DNA from: Parietaria judaica
Lineage: Eukaryota > Streptophyta > Magnoliopsida > Rosales > Urticaceae
Direction: 5' to 3'
NCBI GenBank assembly: GCA_954871525.1
Contig: OX940869.1
Coordinates: 11,059,001-11,123,000 of the forward strand
DNA: 64,000 nt
Shown piece after piece: positions 12,641-24,064 of this stretch (position 1 is the stretch's first letter; each line of letters begins with the position of its first letter). The translations under genes were made by a program, and so were the position numbers. The notes beneath the pieces are model-generated. The model worked only from the letters and a program-made list of their open reading frames with translations, was not told the DNA's origin and ran no database searches.

Positions 12641-13875
12641 TAATATATCTCTCTGACTCTCTCTCTCTCCATTATAGTTGAATGGCGCACTATAGTAAAC
12701 ATTGAAAAGTTCGATGGTGGAAATTTTGGGTGCCACAATGGATGGTTGTCAAACTATGGTGTGCTGTGTACACGTAAACATTCCAAAAATCGGGATATTA
12801 AAAATAATAATGACTACACATGATAGAAAAAATTTGAGTAGACATTGTAGTTATGTTTTAATGATATTAAGTATTAACTAGAATATAATTTAAACATTGT
12901 TCATGTTAATATTTCGAATTTTTGTTTCTTTCTTTTATAAAACCCAAACTTCGATTATGTCCATACCTATTCAAAATATTAAGCTATTAATTCTAATTAA
13001 TATAATTTTTTTCTTTAACTTCAGCAAATATATACTATATATCTAATCAATACATTAATAATTTATTAGATTACATATTACGATAAAATCCACATATCTC
13101 ATTTGACATTTTGAAAAATCACATATAAGTATAGGTGGTACAAGTTTTGTCCTCAGATTATACTTTATTAACGATTTAACTATGATACATATAAAATTAT
13201 TTAGTTAATTAGTCAATATCTAATAATATTAAATAATGTTACTGGTATGATTACTACGTAAGCACGAAGAAAAATGATGAGCACGTCAACAAATTCCGCG
13301 TTGTCGCTTTGACTTTCTCCAAAAGTCGCAGTTATTTACTTGATTATTTATTGGTTGAAGAATTTCAAATATGTCAACCTCAATTGATTACTATTTATCA
13401 GAATTGCACTGAAAAGCTCAAAACTGAAAGGTAAATATATATATATATATATATATAATTAATTAAAATAAAAACGCGTTAAGTATGTCACTGGATAGTC
13501 GTTTGATAAATATTAGGGGACAAACGGCAGATTTGTTTATAACGAATTCAAACTTAATGCATAAAGATTATACTGCCAAAAATCTAGATGAACAATAAGT
13601 CATGTATATAAAATTAATAAAATAAAACTAAAAACGATAATATAAAACTACCTCAATCTCACACTACAAACAAGTCCCAGAATCTGAGCACGGAGAAGCT
13701 GCCCACAATAATCTTTGCGCTATGTAACATAATCTTTATATAACAAGTCTACTCTATTGCTTCTCAAAAAAAAAAAAAAAAAGACTACTCTATTGCGTAC
13801 GATGTATTGCGTACGATGAATGTGCTTCGTACACAATATGACCGTCGATCGAAAGACTTGATACTTGATAAAGAC
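12641..13875. other. AT-rich intergenic DNA
   Basis: I see no gene or defined element here. A TA tract lies at about 13436-13457 and an A16 run near 13767. GTACGATG and TATTGCG repeats near 13796-13820 are a short tandem duplication. Confidence 0.4.
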
Positions 13876-14598
13876 TGTTGGGGTACGGTTTTCGTCATTT
13901 AAATTGTATAAACGACAAAATTTATTTGAAACATATTAATGGGCTTGGTCAACGCACAAAGAGGCCCAACTCAAGATGAAGTCAACGAGGACCAACTCAC
14001 AAAATCAACCCGGAGGCCCAAAGGAGCAAAGCCCAAGCTTCCACCTCGTCGACTCCTAGATTCCCGGTCGACGAGGGCATATGCTACTAGGAGGGAGGCA
14101 TTGGTTTCCTAGATGACCAAGGTTTTGGATTCCCGCATTTAATTAGGCCATAAAGGCAGCAACCTAAACTGGTTAATTAGCTAAGTAATCAAAGCCATCA
14201 AATAATTAAGGCATGAAACTATAAGCACTGATGATGTAAGGAAAACTTCTCGACATTAAAGGCAGCCATTTCACGAGGCAAGAGAAGAGAATCCTAGGCA
14301 ACCCAATTTAACAACACTATAAATAGTAGATCTAGGATTTAAAAGAGGCTATCCGTCAAGATCTCGTACTTGTATTATTAAAATCTTGTACTCAAAATAT
14401 TTACACGGAATAAATATTCATTTGATCTTTCTCATATCCTATCTTTCAACCGGTCTTATTTTCCGATTTACTTTGCTGTTTCGTAGATCATCTATCCAAG
14501 CTAGTTTAAACGAGAAGATCCGAGTTCACAAATTTAAATAAATCGGATTGATACTATGTGTCACTCTGTTACTGACGAGGCAATTTTCACACTCAACA
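13876..14598 (+). mobile_element. Probable Ty3/gypsy-type LTR (solo or fragment)
   Basis: The segment begins TGTTGGGGTACGG and ends CTCAACA, and it contains a TATA motif (CTATAAATAGTAG near 14320) followed by an AT-rich leader, as expected for an LTR in plus orientation. No second copy, primer site or coding region follows. I found no matching TSD (AAGAC on the left, GAGGA on the right), so it may be recombined or have lost bases at one end. Confidence 0.55.
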
Positions 14599-14729
14599 GA
14601 GGACGCAGGCGACATGGTTTACTAGAAGTGAAGCACTGCCCGACAATCAAGAGAAAGCCATTTGTAATGTATGTCTTACTATTCGGCATGGCAAATTGAA
14701 ACTTGTTCACTAAGAATGTAATTTAGGCT

Positions 14730-15529
14730 TCTACTGTTGGAATTTATTAATAATAAATGACCAATAATTGTTCTAATAAATGAGCTAGTATAATGTGTTG
14801 AGTGGAGAGTAAATGTGGGAATGTGAAAAGTCTCACATTGATTAATTACAAAGAGTTTGTGCAATATATAAGGAAAACAATAGTGAAGTGAGCTCAACAT
14901 GTGGCATAGTGATAAGTATGCCACATGAGTGCCGTATGGAGGCGAGGTGGCGAGACCATGCCACCTCACGCTTTCGCAACGCCGCCCTCGCCGGTGTCGG
15001 CGCGACACCGGCGACACCGGCTCCGGCTCGGGGTCGTGGGCGTAGAGGCACTAGTGGCGTCTTGTAGGCGCACTTGAGGCACTTGAGCACGTGGCATCGG
15101 GCGAGCGGCGTAGGCTCAGGTCCTTAGGCTTTCTCGCGGCGATTCTCGCCTCGCCACGTGTCGGTCGGCAGTTACTAGCCGTTGGGGGCGGTTTCTGACC
15201 GTTACTAGCCACTGAGAAGGGTCGCTACCTTCTCAGCGTAACTGTTTTTGTGTCTTTTTAAAAAATTTCGTTTCTAAAACAGAAACTTAATTCTGCTCTC
15301 TGTATTTCATTTCGCACTCACAAACACTCTCCAGAAACGTGTTCTTGCTTACTGTTCAAATTTTACTTCGTCTTGTGATATTCGTTCATTAAGGCTTGTC
15401 TTATCCTGGGTATTCTTGCAAGCATACTCGAAGACGATTCCGGGTGCTCGAAATACTATTAGGAAAGCGCATCACATGCGTGATTCAAGTCCCGACGTTT
15501 TCAACTTCGAAGAGGTTTCCAACATCTAC
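14730..15529. mobile_element. Solo LTR, 790 bp, with 5-bp TSD
   Basis: The LTR spans 14735-15524. It begins TGTTGGAA and ends TTCCAACA, an 8-bp perfect inverted terminus. It is flanked by a perfect 5-bp duplication TCTAC at 14730-14734 and 15525-15529. A TATA-like ATATATAAGG occurs near 14862. No internal region or second LTR is present, so this is a solo LTR left by recombination between the two LTRs of a full element. Superfamily cannot be assigned from the LTR alone; the termini fit copia. Confidence 0.85.
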
Positions 15530-15539
15530 TAAATCAAAG

Positions 15540-15983
15540 ACCTAACGACATCTATTGGAGAGAGATTTTTCTTTGACCCTTAAACTTATTTTGTAGATAT
15601 CTAGAAACAAAGGCATCTCCCCCATTAACAAGATATTATGTCATCACGAGCCATTCGAGAAACTTGTCGGCTTGGACACCTCCGTGGAATTCGGGTATTT
15701 CGACCTTGAACGTTGCCTCTCATTGCACCGCTTCCGGAACCGCTACACGTCCATAAAATTGGTGACCAAAAGGGTTGGCTTGTTTGTCATCAGTTTCGGA
15801 TTCGTCTAGGTCTCATCGTTCCATGTGATTCTGCACCATAGCTTGCATATGATGGATCAACAATTTCACTTGAGTACATAATTCGTCGACCTCTTCTTGC
15901 TTCGCTGTAGCCTCTACAAAAGAGTCTTGAACGGCTCGCTTCTTCAGTTCCATCGCACACACGAGTTGCTCTGATACCAGCTT
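15540..15983 (-). pseudogene. Ty3/gypsy gag remnant with tRNA-iMet primer site
   Basis: On the minus strand a primer-binding site TGGTATCAGAGC (15971-15982, complementary to initiator tRNA-Met) is followed at once by an ATG frame beginning MELKKRAVQDSFVEA. After an in-frame stop the frame continues with IPEFHGGVQADKFLEWL, the signature of a Ty3/gypsy gag N-terminus (IPEFxG, DxFLxWL), and then meets further stops. The coding remnant is short and broken. The DNA to the right (15984 to about 16250) may be the matching LTR, but I could not fix its outer end. Confidence 0.7.
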
Positions 15984-16331
15984 ATGTAGATCAGGGCATC
16001 TATGCGAGAAGTAAAAATCAACTTTTCTCAAGCAACGGAGCTCGAAATTTTTCATTAACAATGGCTAAAAGAATTAAAATAATACAACCCCATAATAAAG
16101 TAGGGACCAAATCGAAAGGGAAACAGCAAGAAAAAAAGAGCAACAAATGGCACAAATCCCAAAAGCTAAAAGAAAAGTAATAAACAAAACCTTGCCGTTT
16201 TATATTTAACTGTGATGTCGTTTATCTCCTCGAGTGCATTTGATCATGGCCGTGTATTACAACATTAATAATATAGTAATTCACCATATGAATTTGACAA
16301 CACATTGGCGATAAATCCTATGCTATATATT

Positions 16332-16807
16332 TATAATTTCGGGTTAATGACGGTGAAAATATCCAAAGTTTGGTCAAAGAACTCTTCGTGTACTCAAAGT
16401 TTAAAAATAGTGGTAAAAATACCCAAAGTTGCATTTGGGGAGTTGACCACTCCATTCTCGTAACGCCGTTAACTTTGGCCGCGCGGATAAGCGTGAGTTG
16501 CTGACATAATTTTTTTTTTCATGTTGACGAGCCCACATAAACCTCGTTTACGACAAAATAATGAATTAAACCCCTAATTAATACTATTTAATACAACTGA
16601 TTGAACCCTTAATGATTACACGTAACAAAAATAGATTTGTTCACGTGGCCGGAGTTAACGGGTAAGTTAACGGCATTATGAGAATGGAGTAGTCATCTCC
16701 CCAAATACGACTTTGGGTATTTTTGCCACCGCTTTTAAACTTTGAGTATACGAGAGGTTTTTTGACCAAATTTTAGGTATTTTCGCCATCATTAACCCTA
16801 TAATTTA
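16332..16807. mobile_element. Foldback MITE, GGGTTAATGACGG family (second copy)
   Basis: The element is 16341-16798, with arms GGGTTAATGACGGTGAAAAT and the complementary CCATCATTAACCC. The flanks TATAATTTC (16332-16340) and TATAATTTA (16799-16807) agree at 8 of 9 bases and are read as the TSD. Size and arms match the copy at 1357-1815. Confidence 0.75.
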
Positions 16808-18527
16808 TATCATGGGTTAATTGCGGCAAAAAGACCCAACTTTTGGTCAAATGCTCTACTGTGTATACAACCTCCGTAAATGGCGGCAAAAGTACCCAAA
16901 CTCTGCATTTGGGAGTTGAACGAGAATATTTGTCCATGTGGCTATTAGCCTATGCCACGTGGCATGCCACATGGCACTTGGCCGCCATTTACGGAGATTG
17001 TATACACAACAGAGCATTTAACCTAGTCCCCAAAATCCAACCCGAAACCCATCCGGGTTTATTTTTTTTATTTTTTTTTAAAACCCGGATACGGATTAAT
17101 CCGGGTCTAGGAAAAAAAATCCCGGACAGATCCGGATCCGGGTATTTTATTTATTGTTTACTCCCTAATTTAGTTTAATTGTGCAAATCTAACATTTTGG
17201 TACTTAAGTTTGGTTTTGAAAAAAATAAATGTTTGAATTCTTAAATTATTTTGTGTGTTTTAAATATTTAAAAATAAATATGAAATAAATAAAATATACA
17301 ACAACAAAAGAAAGTAAATATGCGTTTTTTATTCAACAAACTCGAAGGTCGAATACGAGAAAGTACAAATACAACCAAATGTCGAAGGGCAAACGAAGCT
17401 ACAAATTCAAAGTACAATAAGAAAACGAACAGTTGAAAACGAATTACATATGAATATGTGAAAAGTAATTTGCCAATTCTCGGTCGAACATATCATTTTC
17501 TTGTTGTCGCTTGTTGGCCATAATCCAATCTCTCGAAAGCATAAGGATCTCGACCATCAATGACCTCGTAGACTTGCGGCGAGGCTCTAACATCCTTCCG
17601 GCCATTGAGAATGCCGCATCCGATGAGCCGGTAACGGTAGGCTAGAAGAACCAGGAACATTATGTTGATTCATAACTCCGACATTTTAATATGTTGACTA
17701 AAAGCCGTCCCGCTATTAATTGACCGCGGCGATGAAATAGTAGCCCGTCCTTTTTCCCGGACATCGGGACGTCCTCGAGAACGGTTGTTGTCACTCGACA
17801 TATTAACGATAATAACGATAAATTAAACTAATAACAACGGAAATATAAACTAAATTAAACTAAATAATAACGATAAATTAAACTAATAATAACGGAAATA
17901 TAAACTAAGTTAAACTAATAACTAATAAAAACTATAACTAATAACAATTAAAATACCTCAACTATATATTAAACTAGTATTTGAGAGTATTTATATAATT
18001 ATGAAGTAGCTAAACTATAGCCTAAATTCAGAAATTTGAGAGCTTGAGAGAGTTGGAGATGAAGAGAAGAAGTTGTGTGAAAAAAATGGGGGTAGAATGG
18101 TGTATTTATAGGGAAAAATGTGTAGGAATTCGAGTACGAGGTGTAAATGTGGCTCCAACGGCTAATTTTGAGGACCCCGAGGCAATATTACCGTTGTCTT
18201 CCAACGGCAACGGGGTCGTTGGATTGGTTCCTCGACCTCGTTTCCTAAAAAACAAAGGAATATTACAAGGGTGAGATCCAGCCAACGGCTCTCGTTCCAC
18301 GCGAGGGTTTTTTATTTTTTATTTTTAAAATACCGGAACTGGATCCATCCGGATCCGTGTTATGCCGAATCCAGATTGTTCCGGATCCGGGTTTTTCCGG
18401 ACCCGGATATATCCGGGTCTGGTTTTTTTTTTTTTTTAAAGGTTCCAGGTTTTACCCGGTTACGCCATTTTGAAGATTAATTTGACCAAATGTTGGGTCT
18501 TTTCGCCGCAATTAACCCTTATATCAT
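16805..18527. mobile_element. Foldback MITE (GGGTTAATTGCGG subfamily) split by a hAT insertion
   Basis: The left arm starts GGGTTAATTGCGGCAAAAAG at 16814 and the right arm ends with its complement at 18518. A perfect 9-bp TSD TTATATCAT lies at 16805-16813 and 18519-18527. Without the inserted hAT derivative (17024-18479) the element is about 240 bp. It sits directly beside the copy ending at 16798, so two related MITEs landed next to each other before the hAT inserted. Confidence 0.8.
17016..18487. mobile_element. Non-autonomous hAT derivative (internal deletion of the 24.5-29.1 kb element)
   Basis: The element is 17024-18479, starting TAGTCCCCAAAAT and ending ATTTTGAAGATTA, an imperfect inverted terminus. 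Flanks ATTTAACC and ATTTGACC match at 7 of 8 bases as the TSD. Positions 17150-17625 are closely similar to the 3' end of the transposase region at 24660-25130. At about 17630 the sequence jumps to the equivalent of 28300-28470 (the transposase N-terminus) and continues to the TATA region. An out-of-place segment at about 18211-18271 matches the intron 1/exon 2 border at 27189-27251. The coding potential is destroyed. Subterminal CCGGAT and CCCGG motifs remain on both sides and could still bind transposase. Confidence 0.85.
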
Positions 18528-19635
18528 ATATGACTAGCTAATCAACAAGTTTGTAGGAGTCCAAAAACTGATCAGATGATCTCACCTTACACGTCACAGA
18601 TGATAGAAAAGTGGTCAATCGTGTCATCCGTACGGTAGAGTTTGCACCTGCAATGCACACGAACATTCCCTTTCTTTTACTCTTACAATGCTTTTCTCCA
18701 AAATATGATGAACATCATTCTTGTTGTGTAAGTAAGAGAGAAATAAAGACATTATTATGATTTCTTTTTTGGCATTGGACTCTACTTGTTATGTAGGTCC
18801 TTCAATGGATCATAAGCTCACAGAAATTATTTATGCATATTTGTTCACTAATCTACATCATGATACATAGTTAAAAATTTAAAACAATACAAGAATGTAA
18901 TGTTCAAATCGGTTCGAATCAGTCTCAAAATTTTCAATTTTTTTTTTATTGATATCGATATATATCTAATTAAAAATAAAAACTGATAACCATAAATTCC
19001 CAAAATATACAAAAAGCTGATTTTATTAAGCTGAAACGAATCACTAATAAATAAATAAAAAATAACATTCTTTATTTAAAATAATATCAAAGTTTATAAT
19101 TTATAATTGATTATTTAATATTGGATTTTTTATTTTTATTTTGGTCAATAATGAAATTTCGGGTCATTTTTTTTTTCTGCTTTATTCACCCGAACAAGAA
19201 TGATATGAATATGTTGGTAGGGGAGCAGATTGAAGATTCTCCGGCCCAAACTTTTGTCGCATTTGTGGTTGTGGACCTGCCAAAATCATATTACTATATA
19301 GAAAAGAAAAAAAATACATGTAATTATATCGTATTTATGGAACGACAATTTGTGTTGTAGTGCCAGGCTTTTGGGTTTATTATTATTATTTTTTTAAATG
19401 GAGTGGCATTATCGGTCAATGTTACAATGCACTCTCGTATTATTAGATATATCTAATTCAAGACTATTGGCCAAGTTTACATATGTAAATGGGGCACTCA
19501 TTTGAGTCTCATAGGGATTGAACACGTGACCACTTGAATTAAGGTGTAATGGAGTTACCACTAGGCCAAGCTTGCTTGGTTTTAGTCTTTTGGCCTTTGA
19601 AACGATTTTTTAATCAAATATGGGACACGCTGTTA
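18528..19635. other. Intergenic, contains a SINE-like sequence
   Basis: I recognise no gene. At about 19500-19580, minus strand, there is a tRNA-like head with an A-box (TGGCCTAGTGG) and a B-box (GTGTTCAATCCC) about 45 bases apart, as in plant SINEs transcribed by RNA polymerase III. The poly-A or poly-T tail is not clear. Confidence 0.45.
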
Positions 19636-20618
19636 GGATTAATTGCGATATAAATATTTAATTTATTGTTAAAATTGGTGGCATATACTCAATTTTTAAA
19701 GGTAGTGGTAATAAGTACCCGAGGAACGTATTGATGGATTGACCAACATCGCCGTTCGTTTTTCCATCGGTGTCCGTCACATGGTTGTTAACTGCGAGCC
19801 ACTTGTACACCACATGGATGCCTCATTTGTCATTTGGTAATCAGGGGCGGAGCCATGATTTCTACAAGAGGGGGTGAAAAAAAATTAAGCCAATTAACCC
19901 GGAATTTTTAGAATATGATGTGATATTAAAAGTTTTTTTATAATTAAATTTTATAAATCGATAAAATATTTAGTGATACAATTGTACAAAGATTATTACA
20001 TGATATATAATAAAAAAAATCTTTATATAAAGAGATTAGTACTAATATAGAGAGCTCATAAATATTAAAAAAAAAGAAAAAAAGTTGATGAGAATTGAAC
20101 CTTGGTCTCCTAAGAGGAGAGAGTTAAAGTTGGACTTAAATATCCACTACACTAGATTATCAATTATGTGTAATTATTATATATTTTATATATTGATAAA
20201 ACTTTATTATTTTTTTATTAAAAATAGGGCATTTGAATCAAGTGGGGGCGGCCGTCCCCACTCGGGCCTTCATAGATCCGCCCATGTTGGTAATGGTGGA
20301 TTTTAAAACTGATAAAACATTTTAATTGTCTTTGTTTAATTGAGTTGTTTTATTTTATTTTATTTTATTTTGTTTTAATTTAATTTTTATTTTAAACGGG
20401 TAATGGTGGCTAACATGGTTGCACACACACACAAATGACATTTCACGTTGGAAATGTAGCGATGTGTTTATGGATACGTGTCTCGAAGTGATAGAATACA
20501 AACAACGCAACTAGTCAACCCTCAAAGCATTCAATGGGTACTATTGTCGCAACTTTTGAGATTGGGTATATACCACCAACATAAACCATAAGTTGGGTAT
20601 TTATACTGCAATTAACCC
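19636..20618. mobile_element. Foldback MITE with nested hAT MITE
   Basis: The outer element has arms GGATTAATTGCGATATAAAT (left) and the complementary ATTTATACTGCAATTAACCC (right), placing it with the GGGTTAATTGCGG subfamily at 16814-18518. No clean outer TSD is visible. The element at 19842-20286 is inserted within it. A TTTTA-repeat microsatellite lies at about 20347-20375. Confidence 0.6.
19834..20294. mobile_element. hAT MITE with perfect 8-bp TSD
   Basis: The 445-bp element 19842-20286 begins CAGGGGCGGAGCCATG and ends GATCCGCCCATG. Both flanks carry TTGGTAAT (19834-19841 and 20287-20294). The 8-bp TSD and CA..TG ends with a GGGCGG core are typical of a widespread plant hAT MITE group. 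No coding sequence is present. Confidence 0.85.
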
Positions 20619-21557
20619 TAAATATTATTACATTATATAAGCCTAAGGAGTAAGCTTTTAATATGACTTTTGTTTACCGAATATCATGGTCACGTCTGTT
20701 TCTTACTCTTATACTACTTGATTACAAACTGCCCTCCTCTGCATACAGGAAAGGGCAGGTCCCCAACGTTCTCTAATTTTAATAGGTGCAAGTAATCCGT
20801 GCTCCAAGTTAATCTACACCCGCGCTGCCCGACCCGCGCATATTAGTAAGATGGAGAATTTTTATCCACGACGAAATCAGAAACGGGCTACTCATCCCGA
20901 TTTTTTTTCTGTTTGATTTACAAATTTAAAAGATAATTGGACTGCTCCTAAATTGAATTAAGATCAGACAGCTCGCACCCTCAACATGCCCAGGCTTGGG
21001 CGCCCGCTCACGCGGGCTAGATGAGCGATGGGCGAGAGAACCGAACAAGCACGAGCATCCAAAGTTAAACAACTAAACTAAAACAACCATCAAACATGTC
21101 TTGGTTGAGTCAACGGCAAGACCCGGAGTTAAACACAAGAAAGCTCGCAAGCAGACTTTTTTTTATTAAGTACCTCGGATTTTGCGGCTAGATGCTTCAT
21201 TTCCTTCCAAACAATGCTTATTTTACGATTATCATTGGAAAAATAAAAAATCAGATAAGACTGATAATAAACAAAGAAAGGAACACCATTGATGCTATCA
21301 GATGCCCAAATCCAAGGACCATACAACCGAACCGATCGACAGGGACTTCCACTTTTTCAGGGTCAAAACGACAGCAAAATCCACTCGTAACTCGTAATCA
21401 AGATCATCTCACATAATCTGAATTCGACTAAAGAATTAACAGGGATTTTCTATACTAACCAAACCAAGAATCAAGATATCTTTTTTTTTTTTTTAAATAA
21501 AAAAATGGCAAGGAGTGGAATTACAAATCAATGGCCTTACTGAACAAATGGAGGTAT
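20619..21557. other. Intergenic, 3' flank of the proline-rich protein gene
   Basis: I see no convincing coding sequence. The last few hundred bases should contain the 3' UTR and polyadenylation region of the minus-strand gene that ends at 21558. Confidence 0.4.
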
Positions 21558-22055
21558 CTAGCTAAGCAGAGCCTGAGGTTGGGTCGGACCTGGCGTGAGC
21601 TGGGCCTGGCCCGGGGGCCCAGAAGTCGGCGCCGGCCCAACAATGCTCTCGGGCGGAGGCGGAGTAAGCACTGCCTCCGGCGGCGGGGGAGCAGGCACTG
21701 CCTCGGGCGTCGGCGGCGGCATAGAGGGCACGGTCTCCGGCGGCAGCGGTGGAGAGGGAGGCGGGACCGCGCTCTGGTCGGATTCCTGCGGCGGTGGCGG
21801 TGTCGGTGTCGGGGTTGAGTATTGGCCCTGATCTGGGCTCGGTGGGCTCGACTGGGTGTAGCTGGGAGTGGGGTTGTTGGGATTGGGGAGGAGGAGCGGC
21901 GGTGAGGGACACGTGTCGCCGGAGCATTGGCGGGAAGAGTTGCTGCTGTTGCGGTGGGCGTGGCGGAGGAAGCCGAAGCCGAGGATGAGGCCGGTGACGA
22001 GCAGAGCCGTGACGATGAAGATGAAGATCTTCGTGGCTTTGCCCACGTAGCACAT
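21558..22055 (-). CDS. Small proline-rich protein with N-terminal membrane anchor
   Basis: This is a single-exon frame of 165 residues. After a short N-terminus (MCYVGKATK) there is one strongly hydrophobic segment (about residues 10-30, [19 protein letters not shown]) and then basic residues. A Cys pair (CSGDTC) is followed by a tail made mostly of Pro, Ser and Thr with PPPP and PPP blocks. The arrangement suggests a signal anchor with a hydroxyproline-rich extracellular tail, as in plant cell-wall glycoproteins. I cannot assign a named family or function. The GC-rich composition contrasts with the AT-rich surroundings. Frames on the other strand over the same DNA (Arg- or Gly-rich) are read as shadows. 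A 5' UTR is probably within 22056-22250. Confidence 0.7.
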   Translation of the reverse strand: MCYVGKATKIFIFIVTALLVTGLILGFGFLRHAHRNSSNSSRQCSGDTCPSPPLLLPNPNNPTPSYTQSSPPSPDQGQYSTPTPTPPPPQESDQSAVPPPSPPLPPETVPSMPPPTPEAVPAPPPPEAVLTPPPPESIVGPAPTSGPPGQAQLTPGPTQPQALLS

Positions 22056-22269
22056 TGTTGTTCTGAATCGGGGAATTACAGGGATGTGACTGCGAGAAGT
22101 CTTCTTCTTCTCATTGCATTTTCAGGCGTGGGATTTACTCTTTTTAATTTTTTTGGTTCTCAAAGACTAAAGATTGTGCTTTTATTTTTGTGAAGATAGA
22201 ATGGTTAGTTGGCACGTGAAGGCCATTTAGCAAAGAGAGAGAAGATGGGAGTGAGTTGTGTTTGTGTGT

Positions 22270-22700
22270 GCAAAGTAGAGCTCTCCTAGTGGGGCGGGGC
22301 TGCCCACCGGAGGGCTTTCCCGTCCCACGTTCTGGCCTCTCGCGGCAGTTTATATTTGGGTTGGGTTTGGGTACGGGTTGCCCAATTATCTTCTCGGGTG
22401 AATAAAACATGCTTGCCCGGCTTCGAGATGGGTAGCCTTCAATGTCTTTTTGAGCGAGGAAAAATCGCTTGCCCAACCTCGGGATAGGCAACTTGTATTG
22501 TCCTTTTGAGTTGGGAAAAACCGCTTGCTCGACCTTTCGACAGATGCCCACGAGATGGTTTGCCCGCCCCGTGTTCTGGCCTTGTATGGGCCGCCAATGT
22601 CAAAGTTTGTTTGAGCGGATAAAACCCACTTGCCCGGTTTTGAGATGGGCAACCTGCAATGTCTTTTTGAGTGGGCAAAACCTATTCACCTAGTCCGAAC
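22270..22700. repeat. Degenerate tandem repeat, about 56-bp unit
   Basis: Units beginning CTTGCCC and ending GAAAAA-CG recur, for example 22409-22464 and 22465-22520, both 56 bases. Related but diverged units follow to about 22690, with a larger partial duplication carrying GCCCGCCCCGTGTTCTGGCC (about 22560) that echoes 22320. Overlapping minus-strand frames here are repeats, not a gene. The origin is unknown. Confidence 0.6.
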
Positions 22701-24064
22701 AAGCAGGGTTGGCCCTGACGATCAGGAGGCCCGAGACGTAGTCTAAATTTGGGCCTTTAGATCAGATCTTGGGGCCCTTACATGTAAGGTTAAAAAGACA
22801 AAAAAAAAAAAAAAAAGCCTAGGCCATTGCCTCATGTGTGTAACACAAGGCCAGTACTTCGAACAAGCAACATGTATTATCTTTTTTTAGCGGAGAAAAC
22901 CAGTCTGCTCAATCTTCGGACGAATAACCTATTCTAATTTTATTATATTTTAAACTAATAATAATAAAACCAAATAAAAAGAATCGAGTGGGCGAGCCCG
23001 CTTCCCGACCGGCCTTGAGTGGGGCACCGAGAGAAGCCTAATGACAGAAGAGCCAAAGCTACTTTTACACTCTACAATGCACTTACAGTTGAATAATAAA
23101 TTCAGCTTCGCTATATATATAGCTGCAGTGAGGTAATGCTGCTAAAAATGTCTTTAATTCGTACACAACTTTTTCTCGGCAGAAATACGCATTTAATGAA
23201 AAACTCCCTTGTTTGGCGCATCGCCGATTGAAGCTTTGCATTGCAAATTGCTGGAGTGTGATATCTGAATCAATTCCCCGTGTACTTTTGCCTCTTGAGC
23301 ATTAAATTTTTTAACGAAAAAATGTTAGCCTCTGCATAATAGAAGAAAGATAGGAGGTGTTTAGTTATGTTTTTTGTGTATTCTATTTTTGAATTTTAAA
23401 AAAAAATTTAGAATTATGTTTTTAGGATATTTTAAATACTGTTTAGTTATGTTTTTTGTTTCACTGTATTAAAATAATAATAATAAAAAATATTAAAAAA
23501 AAATACGTCAAAATTATTGCTTTCCATCCACCTATCATTGGATTCGTCTCGGCGTAAGCTTTCCAACGGTACATATTATGAGTCCATCCGAGGTTCTTAG
23601 AAAAAGAAAAATAATAAAATATATATTAAAATAGTTATACATGAGAGAGAAAGAAAGTAATCATGTGGAATAAAGTAGAAAACACTTTTTATGTGTGTTG
23701 TGTTCTGATCTCTTTGAAAATTTAAAAGCCAAAAAAATATATTCTGAATTCGTTTTATAAATACATAACCAAACGCGTTTTCTGACACTATTTTCTTGAA
23801 TTTGGATATAGAAAACATAGACAAACGGCCCCTAATATTATTGATTTTAAGCCTCATAAAACAACTAATTGACCTAGTTATTGAAGATTGTTATCTGTTA
23901 AGTTCAAAATCTCATAAGATTAAAAACATATAATAAAAATGGTGAAGATATCTTCACACATATAATATATCCCGCACGAGTTGATATTTTTATCATTTTT
24001 AACATCGACGGGTCAATCCGAATTTTTAAAGGATACGTTGAGATGAGATGTCGCCAAAAATTAT
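22701..24064. other. Intergenic with a probable MITE
   Basis: I recognise no gene. At 23351-23834 the ends TAGGAGGTGTTTAGTTATG and ACAAACGGCCCCTA are imperfect inverted repeats typical of a plant MITE group, but no TSD is evident. An A16 tract lies at about 22801-22816. Confidence 0.4.

Noticed and set aside
15813..16061. 82-residue hypothetical gene
   Set aside because: It begins upstream of a tRNA-iMet primer site and its body is a gypsy gag start, so it is retroelement sequence.
20074..20160. Second tRNA-like SINE head (GAATTGAACC on the plus strand)
   Set aside because: It lies inside the hAT MITE 19842-20286 and lacks a convincing A-box, so I left it as part of that element.
21531..22193. 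Plus-strand Arg- and Gly-rich frames
   Set aside because: They are antisense shadows of the proline-rich gene. The minus frame has a sensible anchor and tail.
22144..22693. Several overlapping frames near 22.1-22.7 kb
   Set aside because: They arise from a 56-bp tandem repeat and do not resemble a protein family.
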